Source: Pseudomonas sichuanensis (lineage in GTDB: Bacteria > Pseudomonadota > Gammaproteobacteria > Pseudomonadales > Pseudomonadaceae). From it: a DNA stretch of 64,000 nt. A program made the position numbers and the translations under genes. The notes under the pieces are model-generated. The model did not search any database and had not been told where the DNA came from. It saw only the letters and a list, made by a program, of their open reading frames with translations. The stretch spans positions 1 through 64,000 of the forward strand of contig NZ_QKVM01000027.1 in assembly GCF_003231305.1 (NCBI RefSeq), written 5' to 3'. This document shows, in pieces, positions 35,953 through 45,217 of the stretch (positions within the stretch are counted from its first letter, which is position 1; each line of letters opens with the position of its first letter).

Positions 35953-36453
35953 ATGCCCACCCCCATCGAACTGCTCCAGACCGGCCCCGACCAGGCCGAC
36001 CTGGTACGCAACCTCTACCAGTTCTATGCCTACGATTCGTCCGATTGGGAGCAGGAGGATGTCGAGGTGGACGGGCGCTTCTACCTTCACGAGCCTCACT
36101 TCGAGCGCTACTGGCAGTCCCCCGACTGGGCCGCCCACCTGGTCCTGGTGGATGGTTTCATCGCCGGCTTCGTGCTGGTCGAGCGCAGCGAACTGCCGGG
36201 CATCGATGCACTGGAGCTGGCCGACCTGTTCATCCTCAAGCGCTATCGGCGCCAGGGCGTAGGCCGTGCCGTGGCCCTGCAGTTGCTGAGCGACGGCCGG
36301 GTCGACTGGCTGCTGCGTTGCTATGCCGGGGATGCCCCGGCCATGAGCTTCTGCCAGGCCGTGCTGGCCGACCTGCCGCGCCCGATACGCGAGATCGCAT
36401 TGGACGACGAACCGCAGCTGCGCAATTTTCTGGTCACGCCGTACCGCCATTGA
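35953..36453 (+). CDS. GNAT-like acetyltransferase
   Basis: A 166-residue protein with the GNAT acetyl-CoA loop ADLFILKRYRRQGVGRAVALQLL near residues 91-113 and a preceding strand AHLVLVDGFIAGFVLVERSE. The N-terminal VRNLYQFYAYDSSDWE resembles the group of predicted acetyltransferases with unusual N-termini. The substrate is unknown. The ATG at 35953 is the only suitable start after the REP pair. Confidence 0.78.
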   Translation: MPTPIELLQTGPDQADLVRNLYQFYAYDSSDWEQEDVEVDGRFYLHEPHFERYWQSPDWAAHLVLVDGFIAGFVLVERSELPGIDALELADLFILKRYRRQGVGRAVALQLLSDGRVDWLLRCYAGDAPAMSFCQAVLADLPRPIREIALDDEPQLRNFLVTPYRH

Positions 36454-36578
36454 ATGCGCGCGATTTTTTTGTGACGCACTTCACAAAAACCGTTCGTCTG
36501 GCGGCATAATGCCAGTAATTCGTATTTTCGGACTGGTCTGACGCGAAGTCCGGAAGCTTCCTTGCTCAGGTAAATCCC

Positions 36579-38681
36579 ATGCCGCTAGCTGCAAGCCCAG
36601 ACACCCTGTCCCGCCTGTTGATCCAGAGCGTGGTCGACTACGCCATCTACCTGCTGACCCCCGAGGGTGTCGTCGCCAGTTGGAATCCGGGGGCGCAGCG
36701 GGCCAAGGGCTACCACGCCGAGGAAATCGTTGGCCAGCATTTCTCGGTGTTCTACACCGACGCCGACCGCGATGCCGGCCTGCCGGCCTTGAGCCTGGCA
36801 ACCGCCCTGGAAGCCGGGCGCTTCCAGGCAGACGGCCTGCGTCAGCGCAAGGACGGTTCGCACTTCTGGACCAGCGTGGTGATCGAGCCGATCCTCGATG
36901 AAGGCAGCGGCCAGCTGATCGGCTTTGCCAAGATCACCCGCGACATGTCCGAGCGCCGCCAGCAGGAGCTGGAACTGCTCAAGGCCAAGGAACTGGCCGA
37001 GCAATACAGCCAGGAGATGACCACCCTGTCGCAGTTCCTCGACTCGGTGATCGGCAATATCCCGGCCAGCGTCATCGTGCAGGACCTGGCCAGCGAGCAG
37101 ATCCTGTTGGCCAACCCCCAGGCCGAGCGCCTGTTCGGCGGCCAGGGCGTCAGCCTGGTCGGTCAGTTGCCCGGGCAGGGCCTGGCCCCGGAGGCGGCGG
37201 ATTATCTGGAGCAGCAACTGGCCCGCGGCGCGCGCAGCAGCAAGGGCTATGTCGCCGAAACCCGCGTCGACACCGCCAGCGGCCCGCGCACCCTGCGCAG
37301 CCGCGCCCTGCGCTGCGAAGGCCGTGCCGGGCAGGGCGACTACGTGCTGTACGTGGCCGAAGATGCCACCGAGGAACTGGCTGCCCACGCCCAGATTCAC
37401 CACATGGCCCACCATGACGCACTGACCGGGCTGCCCAACCGCACGCTGTTCCATGAACGGCTCAAGCAGGCCCTGCTGCGCGGCGAGGACAGTGGCAAGC
37501 TGACCGCCACCCTGTGCCTGGACCTGGACAACTTCAAGAACATCAACGACACCCTCGGCCACGCCTTCGGCGACAAGTTGCTGCGCGCCCTCGGCAAGCG
37601 CCTGCGCCGCGAGTTGCGCGAGCACGACACCCTGGCGCGCCTGGGCGGTGACGAGTTTGCCGTGGTGCTGGTCGGCCTGGATAACCGCGAGGCCGCGCGC
37701 AACACCGCGCAGCGCCTGATCGATGCCATCAGCCCGCCGTTTCATATCGAGGGCCACCAGTTCAGCGTGGGGGTGAGCATCGGAGTGGCGATCGCGCCCG
37801 ACGATCACGACAACGCCGAACAACTGCTCGGTTACGCCGACATGGCCCTGTACGAGGCCAAGCGCAACGGCCGCAACCGTTTCGAGAGCTTCCATGTCGA
37901 GCTGGACGTGGCTGCCCGCCAGCGCCGTCTGGTGGAGACCGACCTGCGCACGGCCCTGCACCTGGGCCAGCTGCAACTGCACTACCAGGCCGTGGTCGAC
38001 CAGCAGAGCAACAGCGTCACCGGCTACGAGGCGCTGCTGCGCTGGGAGCACCCGGTGCGCGGCATGATCATGCCCATGGACTTCATTCCGATTGCCGAAG
38101 AGACCGGGTTGATCCATGAGCTCGGTGTTCGCGCGCTCAACCTGGCCTGCCAGGAAGCGGCCAGCTGGGGCACCGAGCAGACGGTGTCGGTCAACTTGTC
38201 GCCGGTGCAGTTCAAGAACGCCAACCTGGTCCACACCGTGGCCCTGGCCCTGGCCGACTCGGGGCTGCCGGCCACGCGCCTGGAGCTGGAAATCACCGAG
38301 TCGGTGCTGCTGGGCAACAGCGAGGAAAACGTGCGCACCCTGAGGGCACTGAAGGACCTGGGGGTGTCGATCTCCCTGGACGACTTCGGCACCGGCTACT
38401 CGTCGTTGGGTTACCTGCGCTCGTTCCCGTTCGACCGGATCAAGATCGACAAGTCGTTCGTTCACGACATGTGCGACAGCCGCGAGGCGATGTCGATCAT
38501 CCGCGCCATCACCGAGCTGTCCAACAGCCTGATGATCAAGACCACGGCCGAAGGGGTGGAGTCGCAGGAGCAGATGCAGCGGCTGATGGCCGAGGGCTGC
38601 TCGCACTTCCAGGGCTACCTGTACGGCCGCCCGGCGCCGGCCAGCGAGCGCCTCAAACAGCTCACGCCGGCCGGCCAGTAA
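36579..38681 (+). CDS. PAS-GGDEF-EAL cyclic-di-GMP protein
   Basis: A cytoplasmic protein of 700 residues. Two PAS-type segments lie within about residues 10-270 (DYAIYLLTPEGVVASWNPGAQRAKGYHAEEIVG in the first). A GGDEF domain follows with HDALTGLPNRTLF and the intact active site RLGGDEF, then an EAL domain with the intact GYEALLRWEHP, SLDDFGTGYSSL, KIDKSFV and TTAEGVES residues. Both catalytic motifs are complete, so it may make and break c-di-GMP, depending on the PAS signal. There is no signal peptide or transmembrane helix. It is transcribed alone. Confidence 0.92.
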   Translation: MPLAASPDTLSRLLIQSVVDYAIYLLTPEGVVASWNPGAQRAKGYHAEEIVGQHFSVFYTDADRDAGLPALSLATALEAGRFQADGLRQRKDGSHFWTSVVIEPILDEGSGQLIGFAKITRDMSERRQQELELLKAKELAEQYSQEMTTLSQFLDSVIGNIPASVIVQDLASEQILLANPQAERLFGGQGVSLVGQLPGQGLAPEAADYLEQQLARGARSSKGYVAETRVDTASGPRTLRSRALRCEGRAGQGDYVLYVAEDATEELAAHAQIHHMAHHDALTGLPNRTLFHERLKQALLRGEDSGKLTATLCLDLDNFKNINDTLGHAFGDKLLRALGKRLRRELREHDTLARLGGDEFAVVLVGLDNREAARNTAQRLIDAISPPFHIEGHQFSVGVSIGVAIAPDDHDNAEQLLGYADMALYEAKRNGRNRFESFHVELDVAARQRRLVETDLRTALHLGQLQLHYQAVVDQQSNSVTGYEALLRWEHPVRGMIMPMDFIPIAEETGLIHELGVRALNLACQEAASWGTEQTVSVNLSPVQFKNANLVHTVALALADSGLPATRLELEITESVLLGNSEENVRTLRALKDLGVSISLDDFGTGYSSLGYLRSFPFDRIKIDKSFVHDMCDSREAMSIIRAITELSNSLMIKTTAEGVESQEQMQRLMAEGCSHFQGYLYGRPAPASERLKQLTPAGQ

Positions 38682-38711
38682 GCGGCGCGGGCAGGCCCCG
38701 CGCCAACCGGC

Positions 38712-39503
38712 TCAGTGCAGGATCTGCTTGAGGAACGCCTGCGCCCGGGCCGTGCGTGGCTGGCCGAAGAACTCCTCGGGCGGGCTGTCCTCGATGATCT
38801 GCCCGCCTTCCAGGAACAGCACGCGCTCGGCCACCTGGCGGGCGAAGCCCATTTCGTGGGTGACGCAGAGCATGGTCATGCCGGTGCCGGCCAGCTGCAC
38901 CAGCACATCCAGCACCTCGGCGACCATCTCCGGGTCGAGCGCCGAGGTGGGTTCGTCGAACAGCATGATCCGCGGCTTCATACACAGTGCCCGGGCGATG
39001 GCCACGCGCTGTTGCTGGCCGCCGGAGAGCTGGCTGGGGTACTTGTGCGCCTGGTTCTCGATACCGACCTTGGCCAGGTACATGCGTGCCCGTTCCTCGG
39101 CGTCCTTGCGCGACAGGCCGCGCACGCTGGTGGGCGCCAGCAGGCAGTTGTCGAGCACGCTCATGTGCGGGAACAGGTTGAAGTGCTGGAACACCATGCC
39201 GATTTCGCTGCGTATCTGGGTGGCTTTGCGGTCGCTGCCGGCCACGTCGATGCCGGCCACCTGGATGCTGCCCTGCTGGGCGATCTCCAGGCGGTTGATG
39301 CAGCGGATCAGCGTCGATTTGCCCGAGCCCGACGGGCCGCACAGCACGATGCGCTCGCCTTCGCGCACCGACAGGTCGATATCGTGCAGCACGTGAAACG
39401 CGCCGTAGTGCTTGTTCAGGCCCTCGATGCGGATCAGCTCCGGGCGCAGGTCGGGCGTGGGTTGCGGGGTTGCAAGGCTGGCAAGACTGGAAGGTGCGGA
39501 CAT
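38712..39503 (-). CDS. Amino-acid ABC transporter ATP-binding protein (D-lysine region)
   Basis: A 263-residue ATPase of the polar amino-acid importer family (GlnQ/HisP type). Walker A is GPSGSGKST, the Q-loop is VFQHFNLFPH, the signature is LSGGQQQR, Walker B is IMLFDEPTSALD and the switch His is VTHEMGFA. It lies 24 bp behind amaD and closes the minus-strand D-lysine transport set. A TTG at 39524 in frame would add seven residues; the ATG at 39503 with GGGAGA upstream was preferred. Confidence 0.92.
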   Translation of the reverse strand: MSAPSSLASLATPQPTPDLRPELIRIEGLNKHYGAFHVLHDIDLSVREGERIVLCGPSGSGKSTLIRCINRLEIAQQGSIQVAGIDVAGSDRKATQIRSEIGMVFQHFNLFPHMSVLDNCLLAPTSVRGLSRKDAEERARMYLAKVGIENQAHKYPSQLSGGQQQRVAIARALCMKPRIMLFDEPTSALDPEMVAEVLDVLVQLAGTGMTMLCVTHEMGFARQVAERVLFLEGGQIIEDSPPEEFFGQPRTARAQAFLKQILH

Positions 39504-39527
39504 CGTTGTTGTTCTCCCGCTCAAGGT

Positions 39528-40772
39528 TCAGTCGAAGCGTGCGGCGCTGTAGGGCGCAGGGTCGGTGAAAGGGCGTTCGCCGGTCATCAGCTCGGCCAGC
39601 AGGCGGCCGCTGACCGGGCCCAGGGTGAGGCCATGGTGGGCGTGGCCGAAGTTGAACCACAGGCCCTGGTGCCGCGGTGCCGGGCCGATCACCGGGCGCA
39701 TGTCCGGCAGGCACGGGCGGCGGCCCAGCCAGGGCTTGTCGTCCAGCCGTTCACCCAGGGCCGGGAACAATTTGCGCGCCAGGGCTTCGCAGCGGCGCAG
39801 CTGGATCTCGTTGCCGGGGGCGTCGCTGGCGGCGAACTCGATGCCGGTGGTCAGGCGCACGCCCCGGGCCATCGGCGCCAGTACGTAGCCGCCCTGGGTG
39901 TCGCAGACCGAGTGCTGCAATACGGCGCCGTCGCGGGTGCCGTAGTGCATGTGGTAGCCGCGCTTGATCCCCAGCGGGAAGTGATAACCCAGGCGCTCAT
40001 AGAGTTCGCCCGACTGCGGGCCGAGGCAGGCCACGACTTCGTCGGCAGTGATCGCGCCGCGCTGGGTGTCGACCTGCCAGCCGCCCTCGGTGCGTTGCAG
40101 CGTGCGGGCGTCGCCGTGCAGGAACTGGCCGCCGCGCTGGACGAACAGTGCGGCATAGCCACGGGTGAGGCCGCCGGGGTTGCTCACGGTCTTCGGGTCG
40201 AGCCAGTGGATGCCGCCGACCACGCCGCCGTCGAGCCCCTGCTCGCGGGCTTGCAGTTGCCCACGGTCGAGGAATTCGTATTTCAGGCCATAGCGCGCCA
40301 GGCCCAGCACATCCTGCTTGGCCTGCTCGAACAGCGCGCTGTCGCGGTAGACCTCGATCCAGCCCTTGGCCTGCACCAGGCCTTGCAGGCCGGCGGCCTC
40401 GATCAGGGCGTCGTGTTCCTCGACGCAGCGTTGCACCAGCGGCAGCATGTCCGCCGCAGCTTCGGCCACGCGGCCCGGCGCCGATTGCTGCCAGTAGCGC
40501 AGCAGCCAGGGCGCGGCCTTGGGCAGGTGCAGCAGGTTGTAGCGCACGTCGGGCTGGCGATTGAGGCCGTAGCGCAGCAGCGCGCCGAACTGCCGGGGGA
40601 AGGCATAGGGGATCACGCTGGTGCGCTCGATCAGCCCCGCGTTGCCGTGGCTGGTGCCGCTGCCCGGCTCGTCGCGGTCGATGAGGATCACCTGGCGGCC
40701 GCGCGCCTGCAGGTGCAGCGCGGTGCTGACGCCGACGATACCGGCGCCCAGAACGATGGTTTGGCAATGCAT
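39528..40772 (-). CDS. amaD: D-amino-acid dehydrogenase, D-lysine type
   Basis: A 414-residue FAD-dependent enzyme of the DadA/DAO family. The N-terminal dinucleotide-binding motif IVLGAGIVGVSTALHLQARG is followed by DRDEPGSGTSHGNAGLIE, and the C-terminal GHAHHGLTLGPVSGRLLAELM closes the FAD site. In P. putida the same gene order (amaC, dpkA, RpiR regulator, transporter, amaD, ATPase) encodes D-lysine catabolism, where AmaD oxidises D-lysine to delta-1-piperideine-2-carboxylate. The assignment rests on this synteny plus the family. Confidence 0.85.
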   Translation of the reverse strand: MHCQTIVLGAGIVGVSTALHLQARGRQVILIDRDEPGSGTSHGNAGLIERTSVIPYAFPRQFGALLRYGLNRQPDVRYNLLHLPKAAPWLLRYWQQSAPGRVAEAAADMLPLVQRCVEEHDALIEAAGLQGLVQAKGWIEVYRDSALFEQAKQDVLGLARYGLKYEFLDRGQLQAREQGLDGGVVGGIHWLDPKTVSNPGGLTRGYAALFVQRGGQFLHGDARTLQRTEGGWQVDTQRGAITADEVVACLGPQSGELYERLGYHFPLGIKRGYHMHYGTRDGAVLQHSVCDTQGGYVLAPMARGVRLTTGIEFAASDAPGNEIQLRRCEALARKLFPALGERLDDKPWLGRRPCLPDMRPVIGPAPRHQGLWFNFGHAHHGLTLGPVSGRLLAELMTGERPFTDPAPYSAARFD

Positions 40773-40788
40773 GGAACGTATCCTTCAA

Positions 40789-41499
40789 TCAGTTCAGGTG
40801 GCGGCCCAGGCGGGCCTCCAGGTGTTTCAGGGTGCGCCGGACGATCTCGACGATCAGCAGGTAGAGCACCGCCGCCCACAGGTAGATCTGGAAGTCGAAG
40901 CTGCGTGAGAAGGCCAGCTTGGTCACCCCCATCAGGTCGTAGATGGTCACCAGCGAGGCGATGGCACTGGCCTTGATCATCATGATCAGCTCGTTGCCCA
41001 GCGGGCCGATGGCCACCAGCAGCGATTGCGGCAGGATCACCTTGAAGAAGGTGGTCGAGCGCTTGAGGTTGAGCGCCTTGGCCGCCTCGTACTGCCCAGG
41101 CGCAATGGCCAGCAGGCTGGCGCGGAAGATCTCTGCCTGGTAGGCCGCCGTGTTCAGGGTGAAGGCGAGCAGGGCGCAGTACCATGCCTCGCGAAAGAAC
41201 CACCACAGCCCGACGTCCTGCCAGAAGCCCTTGAGCGAGCCCAGCCCGTAGTACAGCAGGAACAGCTGGGCCAGCAGTGGCGAGCCGCGGAAGAAGTACA
41301 CGTAGCCGGCGGCCAGGCGTTGCAGCACGAGGTTGCGCGACATCCGCGCCAGGGCCAGCAGCATGCCCAGCAGCGCGCCGAGGGTGAACGAGATGGCCAC
41401 CAGCTTGGCGGTGACCAGCAGGCCGTCGACGAAGCGAGGGCCGTAGCGCTCCAGCAGGTCCGGGTCGAGTACGTAGGCCAGCAGTTGTTCGAGGCTCAT
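40789..41499 (-). CDS. Amino-acid ABC transporter permease
   Basis: A 236-residue permease of the HisM/GlnP family with five transmembrane helices and the EAA loop EAAKALNLKRSTTFFKVILPQSL, which docks the ATPase. It overlaps the upstream permease gene by four bases. In the recalled P. putida D-lysine locus two such permeases serve one amino-acid importer, likely for lysine. Confidence 0.9.
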   Translation of the reverse strand: MSLEQLLAYVLDPDLLERYGPRFVDGLLVTAKLVAISFTLGALLGMLLALARMSRNLVLQRLAAGYVYFFRGSPLLAQLFLLYYGLGSLKGFWQDVGLWWFFREAWYCALLAFTLNTAAYQAEIFRASLLAIAPGQYEAAKALNLKRSTTFFKVILPQSLLVAIGPLGNELIMMIKASAIASLVTIYDLMGVTKLAFSRSFDFQIYLWAAVLYLLIVEIVRRTLKHLEARLGRHLN

Positions 41500-42215
41500 G
41501 TGCGGGCTCCTTGCAGGTGGCGGTTGCTGCGCTTTTCAAGCAAGGCGAAGACCCGGCCCGAGACCGCCGAGAACAGCAGGTAGACCAGGCAGGCCACGCC
41601 ATAGAAGAACATTGGCTCCTTGGTCACGCTGACCGCCAGGTTGGTCTGGCGCATCAGGTCGATCAGCGAGATGGTCGACACCAGCGAGGTGTCCTTGAGC
41701 AGGCTCAGCCAGTTGTTCGAAAGCCCCGGCAGGGCGATGCGCGCAAGCTGCGGCAGCACCACCTTGAAGAACCCGGTGCGCTTGCTCAGGCCCAGGGCCG
41801 AGCAGGCCTCCAGCTGGCCCTTGGGCAGGGTCTTGAAGGCCATCAGCCAGATTTCGCTGGAAAACGCGGCGAACACCAGGCTGAAGGCGACCATGGCGGC
41901 GAGGAAGGTGTTGATCAGCACCTCGCCCGGGTAGCCCAGGGCGGCGAGGATCTTCTGCGCGGCGATCTGGCAGCCGTAGTAGATGATCAGCAGGGTGAGC
42001 AGTTCGGGCAGGCCGCGGAACACCGTGGAGAAGGTGGTGGCCCAGGCCCGTGGCAGGCGTTTGCGCGAACGTGCGGCCAGGGCTACGAGCAGCCCCAGCG
42101 GCAGGCCGACGGGCAGGCAGGCGAGGGCCAGCGACACGGTCACCAGGGCGCCGGCCAGCAGCGCCTGGCCCCAGCCGCCGCTGGCGAAGGACAGTAGAGA
42201 CAGTTGATCGAGCAT
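41496..42215 (-). CDS. Amino-acid ABC transporter permease
   Basis: A 239-residue permease with about five helices (LVTVSLALACLPVGLPLGLLVAL at the N-terminus) and the EAA loop LEACSALGLSKRTGFFKVVLPQ. It pairs with the permease at 40789 as a heterodimer. A REP pair separates it from the binding-protein gene upstream. Confidence 0.9.
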   Translation of the reverse strand: MLDQLSLLSFASGGWGQALLAGALVTVSLALACLPVGLPLGLLVALAARSRKRLPRAWATTFSTVFRGLPELLTLLIIYYGCQIAAQKILAALGYPGEVLINTFLAAMVAFSLVFAAFSSEIWLMAFKTLPKGQLEACSALGLSKRTGFFKVVLPQLARIALPGLSNNWLSLLKDTSLVSTISLIDLMRQTNLAVSVTKEPMFFYGVACLVYLLFSAVSGRVFALLEKRSNRHLQGART

Positions 42216-42240
42216 GGATTAGCCCTCGGGGTCGGCGGGT

Positions 42241-42346
42241 CTGGGGGCGCTTTGCGCCCCTTTCGCGGCACAAGGCCGCTCCTACAGGTGACTGCGTGGC
42301 TCTGTAGGAGCGGCCTTGCGCCGCGAAAGGGCTGCATAGCAGCCCC
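42241..42346. repeat. REP pair inside the D-lysine transport operon
   Basis: The arms TTTCGCGGCACAAGGCCGCTCCTACAG and CTGTAGGAGCGGCCTTGCGCCGCGAAA, with GGGGGCGC..GCGCCCC and GGGCTGC..GCAGCCC palindromes outside, lie between the binding-protein gene and the first permease. A stable hairpin here could protect the upstream message. Confidence 0.85.
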
Positions 42347-42368
42347 AGGGATCTGTCAGGCCGCCGCG

Positions 42369-43121
42369 TCAGTTATAGATATCGAAGGCAAAGTACTTGC
42401 TGGCGATCTTCTGGTACGTGCCATTGGCCACGATCGCCGCCAGGGCCGCATTCAACCGTGTGCGCAGCGCCTCGTCGTCCTTGCGCACGGCAATTGCCGC
42501 ATCGGCCTTGGTGTCCTTGACGTCGCCGAGGATCTTGCAGCAGTCCTTGCCGCTCTTGTTCAGCCACTCGTGCAGCGGGAACTTGTCTGCGATCACTCCG
42601 TCCAGGCGCCCGGCGGCAAGGTCGGCGTTGGCTTCGTCCATGGTCGGGTACAGCTTCACGTCGGCGCCGGCCTTGCCGTACACGTCTTCGGCGTAGATCG
42701 CCTGGGTGGAGGAGGACTGGGCGCCGACGGTGTAGCCGACGAAGTCGGTCTGCGCGTCGGTGATCTTGCTGTCCTTGGCCACGGCCACGGTCAGCGGGGT
42801 GCGGTAGTAGTGGTCGGTGAAGGCGATCTTCTTGCGCCGTTCTTCGGTGTCGATCATCGACGCCACCACGGCGTCATACTTGCGTGCCATCAGGGCGGGG
42901 ATGATGCCTTCCCAGTCCTGCGCCACCAGGGTGCACTCGACCTTCATCTGCTCGCACAGGGCATGGGTGATGTCGATATCGAAGCCATGCAGCTTGTTAT
43001 CGGCATCGACATAGTTGAAGGGCGGGTAGGCGCCTTCGGTGGCAAAACGCAGGGTTTCGGCACTGGCGGCACCCGCCAGCAGCAGGGCGCACGCACCCAC
43101 CACAGCCATGGATCTTTTCAT
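42369..43121 (-). CDS. Amino-acid ABC transporter periplasmic binding protein
   Basis: A 250-residue family-3 solute-binding protein. The signal peptide is SMAVVGACALLLAGAASA, and the mature domain starts with LRFATEGAYPPFNYVDADNKLHGFDIDI, the classic lysine/arginine/ornithine-binding pattern, followed by KYDAVVASMIDTEERRKKIAFTDHYY. GAGG before the ATG at 43121 sets the start. It follows the rpiR-type gene by 26 bp and probably binds D- or L-lysine, inferred from the operon. Confidence 0.9.
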   Translation of the reverse strand: MKRSMAVVGACALLLAGAASAETLRFATEGAYPPFNYVDADNKLHGFDIDITHALCEQMKVECTLVAQDWEGIIPALMARKYDAVVASMIDTEERRKKIAFTDHYYRTPLTVAVAKDSKITDAQTDFVGYTVGAQSSSTQAIYAEDVYGKAGADVKLYPTMDEANADLAAGRLDGVIADKFPLHEWLNKSGKDCCKILGDVKDTKADAAIAVRKDDEALRTRLNAALAAIVANGTYQKIASKYFAFDIYN

Positions 43122-43147
43122 CTCGCACCTCTGTACCAACACTCTTG

Positions 43148-44023
43148 CTATTGTTGTTTGCCCGCCGGCCACGAGGTGTAGCCGACGAACTCGTTATGTA
43201 GAGCGGCAGTTGCTTCCAAGCGTTTTTCAACATCCGGCCCGAGCTTCTTGCAGACCTCGTTGACCATCAGGTGCACCCACGACAGCATTGCCGCCGTGGA
43301 GTCCCAGAACAGATTGAATTCGGTGGGGATGCGGAACACCTCGTCGGCGTTGGCATCGGCCCAGTCACAGAAGGTGTCGGTGACCAGCGTCACCGGGATG
43401 CCCAGGGCGCGGGCCTTCTGGCACAGCTGCAGGGCGTGGCGCGAGTAGCGGCGGGCCTCGAACACCACCAGGGTGAGGTCCTCGGGCTTGCCCAGCAGCA
43501 CCTCGCCGAAGTGCCCGGCGCTGCCATCCACGCAGTGCACGCCATTGCGCAGGTACTGCAGCAGGTGAGTCATGCACAGGGCGATGCCGCGCTCGGTCTG
43601 GAAACCGGCGATGAACACCTGGGGTTTGTCGGCCAGGCGGCGGGCCACCTGGCGCCAGGCCTCGCTGCGGCTGTATTCGTGCACACGTACCAGGGCGGCC
43701 ATTTCCAGCTCCAGGCTGCCGGCGTGTTCGCGGTCGTCTTCGGGTTGCTGGCGAAACTCCTGCAGGCGATCGCCGACCAGCCAGGGGCCATCACCGAGGT
43801 CGTTCTGCAAGTCCTGCTTGAGCGCCTTGAGGTGGGCGTAGCCCAGTGCGCGGCAGAAGCGGCCGACACTCGATTCGCTGACGTCCAGCTTGGCGGCGAT
43901 GCTCGCCGACGTCTGGAACGGCAGCTCGTGCAGGTTGGCGAGCATGTAGCTGGCGATCTTGCGGCCAGAGGCGGCAGCGCTGTCGAGGCTGCTTTCCAGG
44001 CGTTGCTTGATCGATTGGCTCAT
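43148..44023 (-). CDS. RpiR family transcriptional regulator
   Basis: A 291-residue regulator with an N-terminal RpiR helix-turn-helix (ASIAAKLDVSESSVGRFCRALGYAHLKALKQDL) and a C-terminal SIS domain (VFIAGFQTERGIALCMTHLLQYLRNG and TLVVFEARRYSRHALQLCQKARALGIPVTLVTD), which senses phosphorylated or related ligands. It is the first gene of the minus-strand D-lysine transport operon and divergent from dpkA, matching a known P. putida order. A repeated CTGTCA box in the intergenic region may be its operator. Confidence 0.88.
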   Translation of the reverse strand: MSQSIKQRLESSLDSAAASGRKIASYMLANLHELPFQTSASIAAKLDVSESSVGRFCRALGYAHLKALKQDLQNDLGDGPWLVGDRLQEFRQQPEDDREHAGSLELEMAALVRVHEYSRSEAWRQVARRLADKPQVFIAGFQTERGIALCMTHLLQYLRNGVHCVDGSAGHFGEVLLGKPEDLTLVVFEARRYSRHALQLCQKARALGIPVTLVTDTFCDWADANADEVFRIPTEFNLFWDSTAAMLSWVHLMVNEVCKKLGPDVEKRLEATAALHNEFVGYTSWPAGKQQ

Positions 44024-44070
44024 GACGCGCTCCGGCTGATTTCTGGCGTGGGGAAGAAAATGGCTGTTTT

Positions 44071-44105
44071 CTGTCATCAAGTCAATATTTGACAGATAGC
44101 TGTCA
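44071..44105. promoter_or_regulatory. Candidate RpiR operator in the rpiR-dpkA intergenic region
   Basis: CTGTCA at 44071-44076 and TGACAG at 44090-44095 form a dyad, and a further CTGTCA lies at 44100-44105. The three copies sit between the divergent regulator and dpkA starts, in an AT-rich stretch. Confidence 0.5.
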
Positions 44106-44165
44106 TTCACGGGAAAGTCAGGGCGTTGCGCTGTAGCCATTCCAATACCAAGAAAGGAGCTTCAG

Positions 44166-45191
44166 ATGTCCGCACCGTCCACCAGCCCTGCCGTGCGCGT
44201 GCCCTTTGCCGAGCTGCAGGCGCTGCTGCAAGCGATCCTCCAACGCCATGGCTGCAGTGCAGCGGTGGCCGCCGTGCTGGCCCACAACTGCGCCAGCGCC
44301 CAGCGCGATGGCGCCCACAGCCATGGCGTGTTCCGTATTCCCGGTTACGTCTCGACCCTGGCCAGCGGCTGGGTCGATGGCAAGGCCGTGCCGCAGGTGA
44401 CCGACGTGGCGTCGGGCTATGTGCGGGTCGATGCCGGCGGCGGTTTTGCCCAGCCGGCCCTGGCGGCGGCGCGCGCGCTGCTGGTGGAGAAGGCCCGCAG
44501 CGCCGGCATCGCCGTGCTGGCGATCCACAATTCGCACCACTTCGCCGCCCTGTGGCCGGATGTCGAGCCGTTTGCCGATGAAGGCCTGGTGGCACTGAGC
44601 GTGGTCAACAGCATGACCTGCGTGGTGCCCCACGGTGCGCGCAAGCCGTTGTTCGGCACCAACCCCATCGCCTTTGCCGCACCGTGCGCCGGGCACGATC
44701 CGATCGTGTTCGACATGGCCACCAGCGCCATGGCCCACGGTGACGTGCAGATTGCCGCCCGTGCCGGTCAGCAATTGCCTGAAGGCATGGGCGTGGATGC
44801 CGGCGGGCAGCCCACCATCGATCCGAAGGCCATTCTCGAAGGCGGTGCGCTGCTGCCATTCGGCGGGCACAAGGGGTCGGCGCTGTCGATGATGGTCGAG
44901 TTGCTGGCGGCGGCGCTGACCGGTGGCCACTTCTCCTGGGAATTCGACTGGTCCGGGCACCCGGGGGCGAAGACGCCGTGGACCGGGCAACTGATCATCG
45001 TGATCGACCCGAGCAAGGCCGAGGGCGAGCGCTTTGCCCAGCGCAGCCGTGAACTGGTGGAGCGGATGCAGGCGGTGGGGCTGTCGCGCATGCCGGGCGA
45101 GCGTCGCTATCGCGAGCGTGAAGTGGCCGGGCGCGAAGGGGTGGCGTTGACCGAGCAGGAGTTGGCCGGTTTGAAGGAACTGGCTGGCTGA
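44166..45191 (+). CDS. dpkA: Delta-1-piperideine-2-carboxylate reductase
   Basis: A 341-residue NAD(P)H-dependent reductase of the malate/L-lactate dehydrogenase (LDH2/MDG2) family. Family marks are the His in AQRDGAHSHGVFRIPGY, the AIHNSHHFAALWP stretch, and GTNPIAFAAPCAGHDPIVFDMATSAMAHG. In P. putida, DpkA reduces delta-1-piperideine-2-carboxylate to L-pipecolate in D-lysine breakdown and also acts on delta-1-pyrroline-2-carboxylate. It is divergent from the rpiR gene and is followed, after a REP pair, by amaC. Confidence 0.87.
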   Translation: MSAPSTSPAVRVPFAELQALLQAILQRHGCSAAVAAVLAHNCASAQRDGAHSHGVFRIPGYVSTLASGWVDGKAVPQVTDVASGYVRVDAGGGFAQPALAAARALLVEKARSAGIAVLAIHNSHHFAALWPDVEPFADEGLVALSVVNSMTCVVPHGARKPLFGTNPIAFAAPCAGHDPIVFDMATSAMAHGDVQIAARAGQQLPEGMGVDAGGQPTIDPKAILEGGALLPFGGHKGSALSMMVELLAAALTGGHFSWEFDWSGHPGAKTPWTGQLIIVIDPSKAEGERFAQRSRELVERMQAVGLSRMPGERRYREREVAGREGVALTEQELAGLKELAG

Positions 45192-45217
45192 ACCGGAATT
45201 TCTCAAGCTGGCGCGAT

